Origin: Todiramphus chloris collaris
Taxonomy: Eukaryota; Chordata; Aves; Coraciiformes; Alcedinidae
Direction: 5' to 3'
NCBI GenBank assembly: GCA_025345505.1
Contig: JANVCC010000125.1
Coordinates: forward strand, 2,550,779-2,614,778
Length of the DNA: 64,000 nucleotides
Made by a program: the position numbers and the translations under genes
The notes under the pieces: model-generated
Databases searched by the model: none
Seen by the model: the letters and a program-made list of their open reading frames with translations, nothing else
What the model was told of the DNA's origin: nothing
Part shown: in pieces, positions 50,602 to 62,500 of the stretch
Position numbering within the stretch: position 1 is the stretch's first letter
Layout of the letters: each line of letters begins with the position of its first letter

Positions 50602-51177
50602 TACAACACAGACAAGCTTAAAAAACAAAAAAAAAAAATTTCAAAGTCACAATTAAGACAAACTCTCCAAAATTACTCAATTATTGAGAAGGCACACAAA
50701 AATCACCTTCCATTGCTGATAGGCATTTACATTTCATGAATACACAGCAGATATCTACTTACTGCAATTTTAGATATAAGCCAAACTGTAGCTGTTTAAG
50801 CACTAGGGAGAGAAAGCAGAGTGAGCACTGTTTCCAGAAGCAGAACAGCAGGACCTCCCCTACTGCCTGCAGAAACTGATACAGAGTAAAACAAATCTGT
50901 GTAGAACATGACTTGTTTGTAGTTTTTTTTGTCTCTATAACCCAGTACATTCTACATTTTAAGATTAAAACCACCACTGTTCTCTGAAAATTGTCCTTAT
51001 GGATTTGTCATCCTTTCCCAGGTGCATTTTCTCCTGCTAGCCTTTCCTTGTCCTTTATCTGTTTCTATTTCATTCCTCTCTGTGGCAGCAGGTTTCCACT
51101 CTTTCCAAGCTTCACTGCAGGAAACAGCAAGCAGGAAAAACAGTATTCAGAAGTGAAGATCCAACTTCTGAGCAAAG

Positions 51178-51515
51178 CAGGGGCTGGGAGGGACTCACCG
51201 AACCCGAACCCCCATCCCTACCTGCTGGGACCCTGGGAGAGGAGCTGGGAGCGAGGGGTGAAGCTGGATCTGTGAAAAGGTGTTTTAATGTTTTTAGTTT
51301 CTCACCATCTCCTTCTAATTTATTGTGCAGTAAGTTCTGTTCATTTTCCCCAAGTTAATGTCTGTCGTGCCTGTGACGGTAAGCGGGCAGTGATCTCCCA
51401 GTTCCCCTCAGCCCAGGAGCTTTCTCATCCAACTTTCTCCCTCTGCCCTGTCGAGGACTGGGACGAAGCCAGGGTGCTGGCAGCCAGCCTGGGGCAACCC
51501 ACTGAGTGCCCGACC
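51178..51515 (+). mobile_element. ERVL-like LTR fragment
   Basis: It shares GGGGCTGGGAGGGACTCACC and the layout of the 18.2-18.7 kb element. It ends with CTGGCAGCCAGCCTGGGGCA then ACCCAC, typical of the 3' end of avian ERVL LTRs as I remember them. No internal retroviral sequence is attached, so it is probably a decayed solo LTR. It is antisense to PTK2. Confidence 0.6.
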
Positions 51516-51750
51516 AGGGTGGCCTTCTAAACCCTGGAAGCATTAGCGTTCAACGCATCTGTTTCAGTTAAGATGGGGTTAAATTTCCACACTATACAAA
51601 TGAAAAGAATCCTTTATTTAATCTTCCAGTGTACTAAGGACAAACACTGACCAGTGGTCACTCCACCCCACCTCTTTTCCTACAAGACAAAGCCCAGAGC
51701 CCCTTCCAGCCTGAGGAAATGCACGTGGAACTGAGCTCGGACCTTCAGCA

Positions 51751-51792
51751 GCACCCTGATCTACACCTCAGGCACCCTGATCTACACCTGTA
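51751..51792. repeat. 21-bp tandem duplication
   Basis: GCACCCTGATCTACACCT occurs twice, 21 bp apart, with the last bases diverged. Confidence 0.85.
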
Positions 51793-54700
51793 CTCTCTGG
51801 GGTTAAAAACCCCCCGAACAATGCAGGAAAAGCAATCTCCCTTCTCTACAGGGATTTGTCTTCTTAACTGAGGAAGCCTGAGAAATACTGTTCTTTGCAA
51901 CAGAATCTGATGAGAAAATCAGGTATGGGAAAAGAGCTCAGCTGGGACAGTCACTGAGAGCGACCTTCATTACGTATTTATGACCCAATCTCTGGCTATG
52001 CCTATGGGAATGAAGAAGCTGACTTCCAAAGGCCAACCCAGCCATGGGCCTGATTTCCTATCTCCTCTAAATCTACTGTCTTTGACATGCAGCTAACTGC
52101 TGAGGATGACATGTCCCCTCCTCCCAAACCAGATCAGCTGTGTGCCAGCTGATGATCACTTCCCTTCTGTTTGAGACAACCAGACCACCTCCTGCAGCTC
52201 TGCATCTACACTGTGCTACAGATGCTTCCATGCACACACTACCACACTTCTGGCCTCCAGTCAGACATGCAGAAGGATGGACATCAACAGAGTTAACAAG
52301 CTGCATGGTGAGAAGTGACCTGTCCACAGCACAGCATGCGCTACTGAGCGGTTCCAGGAGCTTCCTGAAGCTTTCAAGCTTTCTACCACTACCTGGGCAG
52401 TTGGTGGAGCTGAAAAAGAAAGGATGATCCAACTCTTAATATTCTGTGGCATTGAAAGAAATAGGATCACCAGTTCTAACCATGCAGTTTGCATCCAGCA
52501 GGTTCCAATTCAATTCACATTAGCAGAAAAGTAAGCAGAAAGGAGAAGACAGGAATAAAAAAGGCTGACAAAGGAGGAGCCTTGTGTGAGTTTAATGAAC
52601 TGAATCAGCTTGCTGGAGGATTAGACAAGCATTAAGGCTTAGAGAAGAAAAGGAGAAGGATGGGATAACTGGAAGCAAGAGAGGGGAGAAGACAGACTGG
52701 AGAAGAGAGGTACAGAGCTGTTAGATCAACTTAGTCAACTGATTAAATCAATCTGCAGGAGGCCTGGCCTTTGTGTCAGTGCCAAGACATCTGTGAGAGC
52801 CAAAGCATGACTCTCAACTTGTTCCAAGGACCTGCTTTACCTACCAACCTCAACTGTAGAACTGGAAGGTGTCTACCGTACGGGGAACACAAGTGTTTTC
52901 CAAGACATAGCACGTGTTCTTGAACGTCTTGTTATTTCCCTTGTGGGACAAAAAAGGGCAGCAAACATAGTAACACTTTGTCACACACCATTGAAAGGAG
53001 AGCTGCTGTGACTGCTGCTTAAGGCTCAGTATCATTAAAACAATGATGAAGGTTGATGCTGTCTACGATTTAAGAGTCCCACATCCTGCTAACCCTAGTT
53101 CACCAAGATGTCCAGAGGTAGAGATGAAAAGGAAGGAAGGCTCTTTCACCTTTCTCCCTCACGCTCTTGGAAACATCTCATCAGTAAAATAATAACATTA
53201 CAGCTGAAGAGGAATTTCTTCATCAACACAGGCCTTGCTAACACAAATGCTAAGAGGAAACCTGAAGCAAACAAATCCATTCCAACCTTTATTGCCTTCC
53301 CATTAAAAAGCTCTCTTTGTATTTCAGTTGTCATCTGGCATCTTGTTGTGCACAAGACTTCATGAAGGCAAATGCTTAAGGACCAATTAATGATTTATGC
53401 TCCTATAAGATGAGCCTAACAGCAGCAGTGTTACTGGGAGTCAGCAATGAATAAAACTCTCAGACTGCCTCTGGAAGAGGAGTTACTCTAGAGCAACTGC
53501 ATGGAATTACACTTAAAATACACAGCGCTTTTGTGGTGCTGAATCTTGCATAACTCAAAGAAATATGACAGTATTACAACTATGACATATTACAAATATG
53601 ACTTAAACCACAGCAGATTCCAGAATTGTTTGCTACAGGAAGAGGGAAGAAAATTGGAAGTGACAGAATTTCAGGGGAACTCGTTGCCCTTAAACCCACT
53701 ATTATTTGCTCTTCCTAAACTCTCAGCTAGAGCTGTGTCACCTGAAGCAGTCATATGCCTCTTTCTCCCCTTCACTACCCCATCCTCTGCAGGATTATAA
53801 ACAGTGCAGCACTAAAGAAAAGATGTGCACGTGGGAGATGGATTTGATTCCAGTAACTTTCGTCTACAACCTCCTGACCATCAGTGTAACTTCTACTATC
53901 TGGATTAACCCAGGAGAACGTCTGAGATCTCATGTCTGAGCACTGTGAATACACAGCCTTTTTCATTTAGGTTATTTATAAAAAAAAGTACCCAAAGAAA
54001 CATCACAGAGTGGCATTTACTGGTTTATTAACACCATAGGAAGCTTTTAATTCAAGACCCATTCCAAGACTTCTCCCCCTTTACTATCTAAATATATTTA
54101 CAAGCACTGTCGTATGATCTTAAAGACGGTGTCTTGTGGTATTACAAATATGACAGCAGCATTTTGATTATGCACAGCAAATCTCTGTGGGTTTAAAAGG
54201 TATGTCAGGCTGCATGTATCCGATAAAACATTAAACGACACCCTGGAAAGGTGCTGAATAATTTACATCTTATCAGAGCTCTTTCATGAGTATTTTCCAC
54301 AATTCCTTTCCATAAACTTCAAAACAATCACCTAACTTTGCTTTTAAAGCTGATCAGCTTTGTTCCGCAACGCGTGCGATGCGACTGGCACCGTGTAATA
54401 GAAGTGGAACTGACACTTGCACAGTAGCTAACAAATTTCTATAGCATAGATTATTTACATCTTACGCGCTGCGCTACCCTGGGCAGGATTCAGGAGTCCC
54501 CTGTTGCCTGAGCTGTGATTTCACAGGGTGATACATGAGAAATTTTTTCTGTGAAGTACAGAAGGAAAAATATTCATGCACATCCCAGAAACAATTAAAT
54601 ATAACATCCACGGGAGAGAACGTGCAGCATTTCTGAAGCGTAAGATTTAAACATTTCCAATTTGTTTGAATTTGTTGCATTTGTTAAGATCAGACCCCTG

Positions 54701-55854
54701 AAGAGAATTTATAAACTGAAGCCTGCCAGCTGTGACATCTGATAGGTAACACCTCCATTTGCAAGAAATTAAGTATAAACTATTACCTGTCATTTTGCAG
54801 AAGATATGTGCACCCTTTAAAATACCTTCTGTATAAATTGTGGTCATCAACATAAACCACACACAAAAATGCACACCCCCCCTGCAATGAACTAGCAACT
54901 AATCTACCTCCTCGGTGTTCCCACGTGAGTTTAGTGCTGAATTTTGTTTAATGGTATTTTAAAACTCTGTGCTCCCCATCTTCTCTAGTAGACTATTGTG
55001 TCTTTCTGCAATTAAATTTTAGTTCCCTCTAATTTCTACCAGCAAAGTGGACAATCTTTCCCTTCTTCCTCTCCAGACCACATCCTCTCCTGAGAGTGCA
55101 GCTTACTCTGCCAAAAAGCTGAGGAAAACCTTCAGTAGAGCACAGGAAACCAACTAATTGGTATAATGAAGATATCTCAGCAAATATACCTAGGCTATGG
55201 AAAAAAAACAACCAACAACAACTTCTGCAGTTACCTTTCTATTTTCCTTTGCTACTGGTATAACTAGAGAAGACCCCAGTTAGAAGAAAGGCAGATGTCA
55301 CTCATCGCTCTGGGCCTTCAGTCATTACCCAGCAAGTAGTTTTATAACTGCAGAGGGATAAATTGAACTATTTACTGCATTTCAGTCTTTAAATCACGTT
55401 TCTCCTACTTAGTCTCTGTGTAAGCACAACCAGCACTTAACAACATGGGTTTGCTTTTCTTTAAATAAGAAAATTGCAGTGGTGTGCTTATACCACCAAT
55501 AGGAACATCATTCTGGTCCCAAAACCTGAGATGGTGCTGATTCACTACATGCATCAGAAGTTTTCCAGGACAAATGACTCGGAGATTTCTGGGCCTCCTA
55601 TAAATCCCACGTTACACTTATCTGTTCTCTTCAGTTTGCAGGAAACTCCTTAAAACAACAGAAACCTCTTGAGCAAATAAAACACAGCTTACAGCTCTTT
55701 GTGAAGAGTTTGGTGGTTCCCCACAGGCACCCCCACCCCGTTCCCCCACCACAAGAGGATCTTCCTCAGTAAAGCACATTACAGAGTTGCTTTTGAATAC
55801 AAAGCAAAAAGACTTATATGACTGTTTTGACACTGAACAGGTTTATACTCTTAC

Positions 55855-56021
55855 TTCCATTCTTCTGGAGGGTGGGCTAGTTCAAATTTCTCTCTCACAT
55901 TGGACACCCCCATGTCCAGGTGTAGCCAGTGAACCTCCTCAGACTGCAGATGACTGAGCCGTAACCCGTAGCAGGCCACGTTTTTCACTTTGTGACTGTC
56001 CACAATCTTCTGAATTATGCC
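55855..56021 (-). CDS. PTK2: PTK2 window exon 1: FERM F1 lobe, residues about 66-121
   Basis: The exon is 167 nt, preceded by a TTTTAG acceptor and followed by a GTAAGA donor. It reads GIIQKIVDSHKVKN, continues through VACYGLRLSH and EVHWLHLDMGVSN, and ends at HPPEEWK with the last lysine codon split AA|A (phase 2). This matches the second half of the FAK F1 (ubiquitin-like) lobe. F1 helps autoinhibition by packing near the linker and the kinase N-lobe, and it contributes to receptor and p53 contacts. The first codon, GGC for Gly66, starts in phase 0, so the preceding exon should end on a whole Arg codon. The assignment is secure because the reading frame continues perfectly into the next exon 6.8 kb away. 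Confidence 0.96.
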
Positions 56022-57086
56022 CTAAAACAAGAGAAACACACACTCCTTACAAGCTGTAAAATGCAATGCATATATATTTATTTATTTTTCAATTCTACAG
56101 TAGCTTTAAAATATAACCATGTCACACCCTGTACAAAATGCTGTGATAAATTAGATACCACCTTTAGTAAGAATACTAAGCATGTTCAGTTTTAAGCTAC
56201 TTTTTCAGACAACCATTTACAACCTCTGAAGTTTTACCAGCACGGTGTCAGGAAACATCAGTAAATACATTTCCATGGATCTTACAGAATTAAGCCACTA
56301 TTTCCTCTACGTAAAATAAAGTAATATAAGAGCCAAAACAGAAAAAGTTATTTGTGGATGAAAGTGAGATGTGGTTCTTTAAAAGAAAACCAAGAGAAAA
56401 AAAAAAAAAAGAAAAAGAAAAGAAATCCATCACCAGCCTTTAAAAGTCACTCTGTCTACAGCTGGAAAATCACCCTAAGACTTTCATCCTATTTAATGGA
56501 CTAACAGCCAGGATTTGACAGGTCACATCACAGCCCCTCGCTTGCTTTCCCTCTCTTCCCCCCTCTCCTGAGATTCAGTGCAGATCCCGTATAAAATGAG
56601 GCAAGAGACAATCACTGGAGAAGATTCTCAACAAAACAAATGTCCTACTTGTTTGTTCCAAGGTAAGTGTCAGAGTTTCAGGATCTTTTGCTTGAGAAAG
56701 AAACCTTTAAAACCATAAAATCCTAACAGATTGATGTTTCCCTTTTGTGTTAGGCTTTCCCCAGGTCTACCACACGGTAACTAAAACTGAACTGCATTGG
56801 TAGCTCCTGGATTAGCAACCCTTCAGGTGCAGTGTACCAGGCTGCCCTGCTCTTACCCAGATTAGAAAGTCAGCAGGAGATGAGAGCTGCTCCCTCCCAG
56901 CCCGGCAGAGGGTAGGGCTGGTCCCTGGGCTCTGCACGGTGGCAGATCCCTGCTGGCACCCAGTTTAGAGCTCCACGGGAGCGCTGCCTATCGCTGCTCC
57001 CAGGCTCCTCTCGCAGCAATTCAGACTCCTTTGCTTCTGACCCTGTAATGGGATGAAAATTTCCTACTGAAAAGGCTCACGTGTGA

Positions 57087-57117
57087 GTGTGTATATACAC
57101 ACACGTGTGTACACACA
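57087..57117. repeat. 31-nt alternating purine-pyrimidine block
   Basis: Strict alternation of G/A with T/C, containing three overlapping palindromes: 16 bp at 57087-57102, 12 bp at 57099-57110 and 12 bp at 57105-57116. It is prone to Z-DNA or cruciform formation. Confidence 0.85.
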
Positions 57118-57483
57118 AGAGTTGCACAAGATCCTGATTCCTGCTCAGACCTTCAGAAGACACCAACGTGCAGCCAGCAGGAAGTACTACTGGAGTGATA
57201 CAGGCAAGTTTTCTTTACAGGACCGTGTTTCCCAAAATTTGTTATTTTATACCACAAATAAATTGATTACAACCCCAATTCTGCAAATTAAGCAAGAGGA
57301 AAACTGACTGCAAAAGGAGAATGAAGGAAGCACTAAATCTGTATAGAAAGGGAAGCTGACAGAGGCAGGGGTGGAATCGTGCTGTTGGTGAGGTGACAGG
57401 GAGCTGTTCCATCAGCTCACACATCTCACCAAACTGCAACCTTTGAATAATCTTCCAGAAGCAACACAGCACACAGCGAAATG

Positions 57484-57506
57484 TAAAAAATAAAATAAAA
57501 TAAAAT
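57484..57506. repeat. TAAAA-type pentanucleotide run
   Basis: A run of A with repeated TAAAA units, about four. Confidence 0.8.
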
Positions 57507-57771
57507 CTTTCAAGTCTAGGAGAAGGGAACACAGGCTGTGTTCAGTAAGGTCACGGAGTCGGAGTCAGAAGAGGTTCCATCAAGCCCAGAATGCTGTCTG
57601 CAACAGCAGCGATAGAAGCATCCTCAGAAGCATCATTTGCTTCAGTACCACTAGGGCTTCCCAACACCCTTGGCATCTTCCATGCCCAGGAGCATCTACT
57701 GCTAAGCTGCTGGCCAGCCCAAACATCAGGGGAGATGGACACAAACATCAAAGCATGTGGGATGTTTGCAG

Positions 57772-58552
57772 AGAACTGTCTCACCTGGGAGGAAGCCTTC
57801 AAGACAAGTGTAAAGTGCTGCATCTGGGGAACAACCCCATGGATCAGTATAGCCTGGGGGCTGATCTGTTGGAGAGCAGCTCTGGGGAAAAGACCTGGGG
57901 GTCCTGGTGGACACGAGGATGACCATGAGCCAACAACGTGCCCTCGCGGCCAAGAAGGCCAATGGCCTCCTGGGGTGCCTTAGGAAGAGTGTGGTCAGAA
58001 GGTCGAGGGAGGTTCTCCTCCCCCTCTGCTCTGCACTGGTGAGGCCCCACCTGGAATACTGTGTCCAGCTCTGGGCACCCCAGTTCAAGAACAACACAGA
58101 GCTACTGGAGAGAGTCCAGCGCAGGGCCACCAAGATTATTAAGGGAATGGAGCATCTCCCTAGTGAGGAGAGGCTGAGAGACCTGGGGCTCTTCAGCCTG
58201 GAGAAGAGGAGAGGGAGGACCTCATGAATGTCTATAAATACATTAAGGGCGAGTGTCAGGAGGATGGAGCCAGACTCTTCTCAGTGTCATCCCATGTTAG
58301 GGCAAGAGGCCATGGGAGTAAGTTGGAGCATGAGAGATTTAGGGTAAATGTAAGGAGAAACTTTTTCACAGTGAGGGTGATGGAGCCTGGCCCAGGCTGC
58401 CCAGGGGGGCTGTGGAGTCTCCTTCTCTGGAGGCATTAAAAACCCGCCTGGACACCTTCCTGTGTGACTTGATCCAGGGGATCCTGCTCTGGCAGGGGGG
58501 TTGGACTCAATCTTTCTAGGTCCCTTCCAACCCCAAACATTCTGTGATTCTA
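57772..58552 (+). mobile_element. CR1 LINE, 3' portion (about 0.8 kb)
   Basis: This is the longest CR1 copy here. It is 5'-truncated and runs from the region after the reverse transcriptase (segments such as GTAAAGTGCTGCATCTGGGG and GGCCCCACCTGGAATACTGT) through GAGGAGAGGCTGAGAGACCT to the CR1 3' end (GGTTGGACTCAATC, then CCCTTCCAACCCC and an ATTCTGTGATTCTA tail). CR1 is the dominant LINE of birds and normally inserts as 5'-truncated copies. Open frames over it, 106 and 135 codons on the two strands, are by-products. It is inserted in sense orientation relative to the plus strand, hence antisense to PTK2. Confidence 0.93.
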
Positions 58553-59451
58553 CGAAGGCTTCAAAACACAATGGCAAATCCCAGTTTCCAGGTGGCACAA
58601 CCAGCTGGCAGCAGCAGCCAGAACAGGCCCAAGTTGCTGGGACAAAGGTCCCAGCCAAACACAACCTCCCTGCAGGGACACTGGTTAAACAGCTGAAGAA
58701 AGGCCAGGGATGGGTGCTGAGGGAAGAAGCCTGCAACACCGGGCAAGTACATACGGCACTTCCTTAAGTGCTCTCCCAGCCTCTGACTATTTTTATCCCA
58801 GTGGATTTCCTGAGCCAAGCATTGTTTCTGTCATTCCTCAGCCATCAATGAAACCCTTCCAGTTACTCAGCCTGTTTCCTCTTTAAGCAGTTAACTTCTT
58901 GCAACCTGCCCCAGCAAGTTCCAAAGATCTATTATCAGGTCAGGGAACAGCTTTAAATCAGAATTAACCACAAAAACTGGTTAAGTTTGTTTCTTGCCTG
59001 TATTTAAGGGTCTTTGTAACAACACTGCAAAGGAGAACAGTTGCCTGTATCCCAGGAAACGGGAACAACCACCAAGTACTCTCAGAAGTGACAGAGGCCA
59101 TTTAACCTCTTCTTCACCCAGAGGACAATCCCTTTGGATTTGGGAACCCACCCCCCTTTGTATCCAAGGCTGTCAGCTGATGGGGAGAATGGGGTTATGT
59201 TCTTACACGCCAGTCAGGTTTGCTGTCATAAGAAATGGTTTGGGAGGGGGATAAATAAGGCAAAATTATTTATAATCATGAACCACCGAGAACACTGATG
59301 CGTAAGGCTCAGCCGAAACCATCAGCCCTCACTCAGGAAAGAATCAAAGAATCAGGCTGAACATCTCAGAACCTCTCCAATTTTCAAGATTGGGGAGAAG
59401 TCAGGTGTCTTCATTCCCACCAAAAGTGAGGGAGATTTTTAAGCCTCTATC

Positions 59452-59503
59452 ATTTTACATCAATCAATTCTAAACCTATTTTACATCAATCGATTCTAAA
59501 CCT
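59452..59503. repeat. 26-bp tandem duplication
   Basis: Two copies of ATTTTACATCAATC followed by ATTCTAAACCT, with one mismatch. Confidence 0.9.
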
Positions 59504-62500
59504 ATCACAGAACCAAAAGTAAATACTAATAAAAAAATAAGCATATTTTCTACATTATATAAGGGCAGCCCATCCCTTCTGGCCAGGTAGCTGGTATCAC
59601 CCCAAGAAAATAATTAACCACAATTAGTATATACTGCAACTCAAGAAGAAGTCAACTCCACTGTAAAGGTTAAGGAGATATCAGCGTTGGTGCTAAGGAG
59701 GTCAAGTGCAAGCGTTTGAAAACACGTTCTGTAAACTTATGCTTATGTTTAAACTTCTGTAAGCCCAGAAAGGAAGAAGTGATGCTTTATGAGAAACAAA
59801 CATAGTAAGTGGCTTCTCTTCTTTTTTTTTTTTGTTGAGGAATTCCACAGAGCTCGTTCCAGATGCTAACAAACCGCAGCCAGAATCCAAAGAACTGGAG
59901 AAGTAAGGGAATGTGGTGATGAGGACACTCAGCAGGGTTAGTCCGCAGGGAAAGCCTCTCCAGCAAAACATCTATTTGCTTGCTTACTTTATTTTTTATT
60001 AATAAACAAGAGAAGCTGAATTTTAAAACATTTAGAAGCTGCACCTGCACTGAAAGCAGCACCAGCCCAGTGCTGCTGGCTCAGCAACACGGACTCGCAC
60101 GAGGGCAAGCGCAGCATCTACACAGGGTAAGAAGTCCCCGGGTAGCAGGACAGGGTTTGTTTTATCCCAGCTGAACCAGACTGATCTCCAAGCCCTGCAC
60201 TGGCACCCTGACCCTAACTGGGTCAATGTCTTTAACTCCCCTTGTAGAGTCTCCTGGGGTTCTGGGCAGCCTCCAGAGACTAAGTGGAGACGCTTGGAGT
60301 GTCAAACAAAGCCCTGCCATCACTCCAGGATGGGTGACAGCTTCTCTGTCTTTCATGGTCCCAATGCAAGGAGCCTTGCCACAAGCACGCCTGATGGTCT
60401 TCGCCCTGGTGACCAGAATGCTTAATCAGAAGTTTCCAGACAAACAGTTTCACTGCTTAACCGCTGCACAATAGTGTCTAAAACATCCTGCTGAGATATG
60501 TCATGACAGTCTTTTTACTGGAAGCATAGCCAAAGAAATCTGAAATCTCTCCAGACACTACTACAACCAGCCTTTTAGCTCAGGATGCTCCTCAGATACA
60601 CTCTTGAGTGGGAAAAAAAAAACCAAAACCAGCAAAGAACAGCAGAGTTTCAATCTGGATTACAAATTTCTGACCTCAAACTAAGCACAGCTAGAAATCC
60701 TTGTAGGAGTGCTTGAAATGACCTCCAGACTGAGATCATCACACGGGATACCCACAGGAATAGGAATCTCTACGAGGAGGTTTCACGCGTCTGTCGTCAT
60801 TCTCCCGAACATCCTGCAACTGTAAGGAACTCACACAGTTATATGCTGGTAGAATCCTGTTTACTGTAATCACATCGACTTGAATTTGCTTTCCAGAACT
60901 AACACTTACATAAAATACTGAGCAGGAGAGAATGGGGATCCCTCAGAGTGAGGTGCTAGGTCACCTCTCCTTCCCTTTAACCCACAGGGAAGGAAAAAAG
61001 AAAAGCTCTTCCAATGGCTAGAAAACTGCAACCCCCTCATTTTTACTTATTTGTCTAAAGAATGCACAGATATCCAACAGAAATAATTAAAAAAATAGAT
61101 AATTGTTCTAAATTAGGAGAACGTATCCAAAAATAGAATTTAGAGGACATTTAGGAGGCTGTTGAAAAATCAAGACAGACCAGAAAGACTGACAGGCTAA
61201 GACACCCTTAGGCTCTCCCAGTATGCATCAATAATACCCTGTGCTTCTGCAAATCAAGTGAAAATTAATTGTTTGCTTGCAAATTAACAAAGCTGATGTG
61301 CTACTATGAATAAATGGATGTTGGAGTGATACACTCCCAGTGTGACTACAAACCTCATTTCCCTATTTAGTAGGGAGGAAAAAGTTTCTTGCGCTAGAGA
61401 AAGTCTTTAAGTAGCACCTCTGACACAGGGACACAACATTCGTGCTTGGGAAGCACTTCAAATACATCAAATGTTATTTCTGTGAAGTATTATAGCTCCT
61501 GATGAGAGATTCATGTAGGGACCTTCAATGAAGAGCAACTACAAAGCTCTAATGCAAATTAATTCCTGTAAAAGAAAACTCCCTGCCTTTGTAACACCAA
61601 AACATGGGCTTGTCCTCTGAGGAAACCCATCTGGATTAAAAACAACAGGAAAACAACCACTGACTTCAATTTGGACTGAGTTTGCCCAACAGTCACAACA
61701 CCCACACCAGCACAACCAAGGTGGCAGCATGAGAACCCCAACACCAAGAAGGAAGCTGGCACGGCTGACTCGCCTAACTAGGATACTGTTGGAATTGTAG
61801 GGCTTTGCAATTGAAGCTCTTTCCATTCCTCCACCTCAAACTGGATCACCAATCAAATACTCAGGTCTTCTGTAAGGGTAAAACTACAGCAACGTGATTC
61901 AGATTGGATGAGAGATACAGAGGGGGAAAGCAAGCAACAAACACTACCACAAAGCAGCTTGATAAATTGCTTTAGTGATGCCTCAGCTGAATGTGCTTCA
62001 GCCCCTGTCCTCCTAAAAAGCTCAAATTAGGGAACTGACTGGAACACACAATCTTCTGACCCCACAACCATGGCTTCTACCTGGGAAAAGTAAGATTCTG
62101 CAGGTGAGTAGGGAAGCTGATGACTTTGCTCTGTTCTTTTCCCTTGATGCAGGGATGGGGCACAGCCAAGGCACACGCCCTCTTGACTGTAAGGGCATTG
62201 CTATTTTTTTATTCAGCTTTTTGAGTTCTTATTCTATCAACGTTAAAGAAGTCAGCATGTTGGGGTGGCACAGAAAAGGGAGAAAGAGACATCTGATTGC
62301 TGAATGGGTTAAGAGAGCCCTGGACATTTGTCAAAGACTTCTAACCCTGCTTCTCTCCAACTCCAGAAACAGGGATGCAGCTGACAGCGAGAATTTTGGA
62401 TGTATCTCTATCCAGTTTATGTTTTAGACACTGTTACAAAGATGGAAGGAACAAACCTGTGTGAGAATCAGCATAAGGTGGCACATGTGGCAATAACCTG

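Larger units (their letters stand above)
49026..55854 (-). other. PTK2: PTK2 intron between window exons 1 and 2
   Basis: This is a 6,829-nt phase-2 intron. It carries one CR1 3' fragment, an ERVL-like LTR fragment near 51.2-51.5 kb, and short tandem duplications at 49.34 kb and 51.75 kb. A small CpG-containing patch lies near 54.36-54.48 kb. Nothing coding is recognised. Confidence 0.85.
12567..56021 (-). other. PTK2: PTK2 (FAK) gene body, eleven internal exons
   Basis: This is the span of the visible part of the focal adhesion kinase gene. FAK is a cytoplasmic non-receptor tyrosine kinase that relays integrin and growth-factor signals at focal adhesions; its N-terminal FERM domain holds the kinase inactive until lipid or receptor binding releases it. 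Eleven exons of 167, 88, 80, 63, 55, 141, 78, 108, 118, 31 and 53 nt occur in the correct order on the minus strand and total 982 nt, exactly 327 codons plus one base. Codons split by introns are restored correctly at every junction. The protein agrees closely with chicken FAK as I remember it. No frameshift or premature stop is present, so this is the functional locus rather than a processed copy. Start codon, Tyr397, kinase and FAT exons are not in view. Confidence 0.97.

Noticed and set aside
57591..58739. Several open frames of 88 to 150 codons
   Set aside because: They overlap the 3' untranslated region of CR1 or its flank and do not correspond to the CR1 reverse transcriptase.
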